Positions 61,290-64,000 of a DNA stretch of 64,000 nt are shown here, one piece after another. How positions within the stretch are numbered: the stretch's first letter is position 1; the number at the start of each line of letters is the position of its first letter. The notes beneath the pieces are model-generated. The model did no database searches. It was not told the DNA's origin and saw only the letters and a list, made by a program, of their open reading frames with translations. The position numbers and the translations under genes were made by a program. The stretch comes from Paraburkholderia unamae (lineage in GTDB: Bacteria > Pseudomonadota > Gammaproteobacteria > Burkholderiales > Burkholderiaceae): assembly GCF_003268775.1 (NCBI RefSeq), contig NZ_QLSU01000022.1:62001-126000 (forward strand). Reading direction: 5' to 3'.

Positions 61290-61793
61290 ATGTCTTATTG
61301 CCACTTCTTCCAGACCCTGCACGATGAAACCCATCCGATCGGCAAGCTCGGACGGGGAACTCACTACTCCGTGCTTCGGGCGCCTGTGTGGCACGACGAG
61401 TTCCTGAACCGAATCGACCGGTGCGCCTTCCTCGACTTCGCGGTCATCTGGGATGAAGATCACGACGATCGCGTGATCGACGCCGTCATGATGCTGTACG
61501 TCGGCGGGCTACTGTCCCCCGTGCGGTATATCGGTGAGCGGAAAGGTACGCTAACGATTCTCCTGGCGTCCGATCTGAAAAGCGATTGGGATCCGGAAAA
61601 GCTTCAGCAGTATCGCGACGATATCAGCGACATGTGCCAATGTCTGGAAGACCCGTGGACCGCCCACGTGGCCGGCGTTGGTGAAGATGGGCATTCGATC
61701 ATCCACGCTTCGCCCGACAAAGTTGCCCTGTACCTGAAAAACATCGATATGCTGTGGCAACTCGGCGTGGGTCCCAGATCGCAAACCAGCTAG
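61290..61793 (+). CDS. Cargo protein of element, unknown function
   Basis: 167 residues from an ATG with a perfect AAGGAG site. It has an alpha/beta look: SYCHFFQTLHDETHPIGKLG, VWHDEFLNRIDRCAFLDFAV, IWDEDHDDRVIDAVMMLYVG. No family recognised. It is placed between the recombination genes and the right repeat, where such elements carry passengers. The open frame extends upstream over the TnpC-like gene but lacks support. Confidence 0.65.
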   Translation: MSYCHFFQTLHDETHPIGKLGRGTHYSVLRAPVWHDEFLNRIDRCAFLDFAVIWDEDHDDRVIDAVMMLYVGGLLSPVRYIGERKGTLTILLASDLKSDWDPEKLQQYRDDISDMCQCLEDPWTAHVAGVGEDGHSIIHASPDKVALYLKNIDMLWQLGVGPRSQTS

Positions 61794-62180
61794 ATCGCGC
61801 GCAACACGACGGCTGTCGGAGATCGCGCTTGGTGAGTATCGTGTTGCGTCGCCTCGTGATACTCGACGCAACAATAGCCCCGGTTTGGGATGCGCAACGG
61901 CGAACTCGTTAAAGAGGCAATATCCTGTGGATAACTCGGCCGCCTTCCCCGTTGAAATACAACAAAACCTGAAAAACCAACCCCACGCAACACTGTGCCA
62001 TAGGTACCAAGATTCAACGTTTAATACGTAGTCCTATTTATTTGATGCTCGAACGACCGTGCGCCTTATACTTCGCGGTCTCCAAGGCGCTTCGGGGCAT
62101 AAGAAAGGACCGCAAGAACTTTCAGCTCCTGACGTTTGCTCCCGGATGTTTCGTACTTGCGCCGGTCATCGACATCGGGC
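61794..62180. other. Right element end and flanking non-coding DNA
   Basis: 387 bp containing the right repeat (61931-61980). To its right about 200 bp lead to the RES gene; no gene was seen there. Confidence 0.5.
61931..61980 (-). repeat. Right terminal inverted repeat of recombinase element
   Basis: Reverse complement of 55224-55273 with two mismatches in 50. Confidence 0.85.
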
Positions 62181-62663
62181 TCATCGCGTCGCCTGACCAA
62201 ACAGCCGCGGATCCAGCATAAAGGGCTCGCTACTGACGACCTTGACGCTCGCCATCTCCTCATGCATCGGGTTCAGCAGCAGATTGAAATCACTTGGACA
62301 GACGACCGACGGTACGCGCATCCCGAGCTGCTCGGCCGCCTCAAGCCATTGCCGGCCAAGCGCCCTTGTCGCCGCAGGCTCGCGCGTCAGGTCTGCCCAG
62401 CCATCTGGCAGATCCGGGACGAACGCCGCGTTGTAGACGGCGTCCGGCACCTCGAGTGTCACGAGGAAATAGCCACCGGCCGGCAACAAGCCTGCCATGT
62501 GCACCAGCGCCTCCAGCAACGCTGTCGACGCGTGACAGCACGTGTAGAGCACCCGCATGCCGCGCGGGTTCCAGCGGCCGCCGGCGATCGCCGCACCATT
62601 GCCGCTCAGGTCATCGGCGCGGTAATAGCCGCGCCGCTCTTTCGCCAGGCGGTAAAGCCTCAT
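62181..62663 (-). CDS. RES-domain toxin
   Basis: 160 residues. MRLYRLAKERRGYY, then GGRWNPRGMRVLYT and the conserved STALLEALVHMAG glutamate helix give the R-E-S residues of RES domains. RES toxins deplete NAD+ in cells. Its ATG overlaps the antitoxin stop (ATGA), the usual antitoxin-first order. Confidence 0.87.
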   Translation of the reverse strand: MRLYRLAKERRGYYRADDLSGNGAAIAGGRWNPRGMRVLYTCCHASTALLEALVHMAGLLPAGGYFLVTLEVPDAVYNAAFVPDLPDGWADLTREPAATRALGRQWLEAAEQLGMRVPSVVCPSDFNLLLNPMHEEMASVKVVSSEPFMLDPRLFGQATR

Positions 62664-63166
62664 GCAGACACGCCGTGGATGACGCGCAGCAGAATCTCAC
62701 GCACGCGGTCGTAGCCCGGTTGTGAGTCGAGCACTTCGAGCGGACTGAGCCCGCCCAGCTCCGCATTCAATCGCTGCATCCATTCGGCGGCCAGTGCCGG
62801 GTCCTCGAACACCTCGACCGCGAGCTGCCGCACGTAGAGCACGCGCGCGACGCGATCCGACTCGGATGGCGACAGGCGCTCCTGGCGCGCCATCTTGCGC
62901 AGGATCGTCGAACTCGGCAGATTGAGATTTGCGAGCAGCGTCTGCACCGGCACGTGCAACAGGTCCTTCGCAACGCGCTCAATGATCGCCGCTTCCATGC
63001 CTTCGCGGATCTGCCGGCGCTGCTCGAGCGGGTCAAACTGGACGAGGAATGTTTCGATATCGTCAGGGTGGGCGTCGGACCGGCCAGAGCCGACCAATGC
63101 CTTGCCGGCATGCGCGGCGGCCGGGCGCGCGGCCGCATGACGGCCGGACGGTTGATTCAGGGCCAT
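62660..63166 (-). CDS. Xre/MbcA/ParS-type antitoxin
   Basis: 168 residues. A 45-residue basic start is followed by an Xre-like HTH region (VPVQTLLANLNLPSSTILRK) and the DUF2384 C-terminal domain ending with PLEVLDSQPGYDRVREILLR. It neutralises the RES toxin and represses the pair. GGGAGG precedes the ATG. Confidence 0.87.
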   Translation of the reverse strand: MALNQPSGRHAAARPAAAHAGKALVGSGRSDAHPDDIETFLVQFDPLEQRRQIREGMEAAIIERVAKDLLHVPVQTLLANLNLPSSTILRKMARQERLSPSESDRVARVLYVRQLAVEVFEDPALAAEWMQRLNAELGGLSPLEVLDSQPGYDRVREILLRVIHGVSA

Positions 63167-63202
63167 GATGTGAGCCTCCCAGATGAGAACATCATAACTC
63201 CC

Positions 63203-63231
63203 ATTTTAGGGTAATCTCAAACGGGAATCAA
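63203..63231 (-). promoter_or_regulatory. Promoter of the RES/Xre pair
   Basis: On the minus strand TTGATT and TAAAAT are separated by 17 bp, a good sigma-70 match, 37 bp upstream of the antitoxin start. The -35 box lies inside the operator palindrome. Confidence 0.7.
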
Positions 63232-63247
63232 GAAACTCCCGTTTGAG
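63216..63247. promoter_or_regulatory. Operator palindrome of the RES/Xre pair
   Basis: CTCAAACGGGA and TCCCGTTTGAG form a perfect 11-bp inverted repeat with 10-bp spacer across the -35 box. A related half-site (AACTCCCATTT) lies at 63197-63207 near the -10 box. Probably bound by the antitoxin for autoregulation. Confidence 0.72.
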
Positions 63248-63271
63248 CACCTGCCGGACTGGCCAGTTCTG

Positions 63272-64000
63272 TCACCGGAGACTGAAGAGCCGCAGCAGCT
63301 CGTCGCGCAACTCCGAGATATCGAGGACATGCTGCGCCCGGGTCACGGCCACGTAGAGCAGGCGGAGCTCATCGTCGTCCGGCATCGGGCTCTCGTCGAC
63401 GCCGCGCAGGCGGAAATCATTGGCCACCTTGACCCGCTTCCATTCGAGGCCCTTGGCGCGGTGGACGGTCGATATCACATAGTCGGCGGCGCCAGCGCCC
63501 GCCGAACGCTGCGCCAGCACCCGCAGATAGCCAGTACCCAGTTCGTCGACGATCCGCCCAACCGGCAGCAGATCCTGACCAAACGCACTGCGTGCAAACG
63601 CCTGTGCGTCGCTCCACGTTTCGAACAGCGAAAACGCCGCCGGGCGGAACGCGCGCTGTCCGGCCAGCAGCCGGTCCGCGCCGTCAGCGTAGGCGAGGAT
63701 CTCCGCCGGACTCATCCGGATCGCCGGTCGATGTCCCGCCTCGAGTCCTGCAGCGAACTGCCAGATCGCCGTGACGTTCTTCCGGCACAGGATCGCATCA
63801 ACCGGCAGTGCCAGCGCGGGATCTTCCACCATGATCGAGCCGATGGCGTCCTGTCCCCGGACGGGTGTGCGCTCACCGAGCAGCGTGAGCAGCCGGCTGG
63901 CCAGCGCTGCAAACGCGACGCTAAAACGGAACGACTCTGTGAGCGCGCATTCGGGCGCGTCGATCTGCGCCATCGCATTGACCGCGCCCCGCCACTCGTA
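63272..64000 (-). CDS. UvrD/Rep-type helicase, C-terminal part (cut by window edge)
   Basis: 242 visible residues continuing beyond the window. YEWRGAVNAM at the edge matches helicase motif III (YGWRGA), STVHRAKGLEWKRV is motif V and RLLYVAVTRAQ is motif VI, so the superfamily 1A assignment is firm. It follows a toxin-antitoxin promoter by about 25 bp on the same strand. The N-terminal ATPase part is not visible. Confidence 0.85.
   Translation of the reverse strand, partial: YEWRGAVNAMAQIDAPECALTESFRFSVAFAALASRLLTLLGERTPVRGQDAIGSIMVEDPALALPVDAILCRKNVTAIWQFAAGLEAGHRPAIRMSPAEILAYADGADRLLAGQRAFRPAAFSLFETWSDAQAFARSAFGQDLLPVGRIVDELGTGYLRVLAQRSAGAGAADYVISTVHRAKGLEWKRVKVANDFRLRGVDESPMPDDDELRLLYVAVTRAQHVLDISELRDELLRLFSLR

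Larger units (their letters stand above)
55224..61980 (+). mobile_element. Three-recombinase integrative element with 50-bp inverted ends
   Basis: About 6.76 kb bounded by inverted repeats. It holds three overlapping tyrosine-recombinase-fold genes (412, 515 and 774 residues), a small coiled-coil gene and one cargo gene, all on the plus strand. The layout (two integrases around a recombinase-fold protein, plus a small fourth protein) fits Tn554-type and strand-biased circularizing integrative (SE-type) elements. The assignment to one of these is inference. All genes look intact, so the element may still be active. Confidence 0.8.

Noticed and set aside
1..64000. CRISPR arrays, tRNA and rRNA genes
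   Set aside because: No regularly spaced repeats and no tRNA- or rRNA-like stretch was found by eye; a covariance-model scan would be needed to exclude short tRNAs.

Overview
The window is a GC-rich chromosomal or megaplasmid segment from a nitrogen-fixing beta-proteobacterium, most likely Paraburkholderia/Burkholderia. This is judged from gene order, protein style and codon use; no rRNA or other taxonomic marker is present. About 45 kb (1-45,643) is a very complete molybdenum-nitrogenase island. The rest holds a phosphonate-type ABC transporter, phosphate-related genes, a tyrosine-recombinase mobile element and a toxin-antitoxin locus.

Layout. (1) 1-7,460, minus strand: an isc-like Fe-S operon (iscS-iscU-two A-type carriers-hscA-2Fe2S ferredoxin), followed by nifV-cysE-nifW-fixA (fixA runs off the left edge). 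Each block has its own sigma-54 promoter. (2) 7,744-20,731, plus strand: nifA, then a 16-gene nifB operon (nifB, fdxN, an A-type carrier, a TPR-like protein, an LRV Fe-S repeat protein, two NifZ-like proteins, nifS, nifT, several nif-associated unknowns, a lysine-less DegT-family protein, a SIR2-like protein, a 2Fe2S ferredoxin, a flavin amine oxidase). (3) 21,795-27,499, minus strand: an accessory operon with truncated hemoglobin, ankyrin, SagB-like nitroreductase, rhodanese-ankyrin, ArsC-like nitrogenase-associated protein, FmdB-like zinc ribbon and Ohr peroxiredoxin. (4) 27,894-35,029, plus strand: nifHDK and small accessory genes. (5) 35,222-41,423: nifEN-nifX-DUF269-CCE_0567-fdxB-nifQ, a globin-like gene and a DUF2325 gene, then a luciferase-like monooxygenase. 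(6) 42,581-45,643: modBAC-modE. (7) 46,125-51,800: 2-aminoethylphosphonate-type ABC transporter, an inositol-phosphatase-family gene and a DeoR regulator. (8) 51,876-54,239: Na/Pi symporter-like protein and a DUF47 protein. (9) 55,224-61,980: an element with three tyrosine-recombinase-fold genes, a small coiled-coil gene and one cargo gene, bounded by 50-bp inverted repeats. (10) 62,181-64,000: RES/Xre toxin-antitoxin pair and the C-terminal part of a UvrD-type helicase.

How it works together. NifA carries the cysteine motif typical of oxygen-sensitive NifA. Sigma-54 -24/-12 elements are visible before iscS, nifV, nifB (weaker), the hemoglobin operon, nifH, nifE and modB. Perfect NifA sites (TGT-N10-ACA) lie 93-96 bp upstream of the nifV, nifB and nifH promoters. 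The isc set supplies Fe-S clusters in place of a classical modular NifU. NifB/E/N/X/Q/V and Mod supply FeMo-co precursors, homocitrate and molybdate. The ferredoxins and Fix supply electrons. The hemoglobin-nitroreductase-Ohr operon, divergent from nifH and sharing its NifA site, looks like a nif-co-expressed protection module whose exact role is not established.
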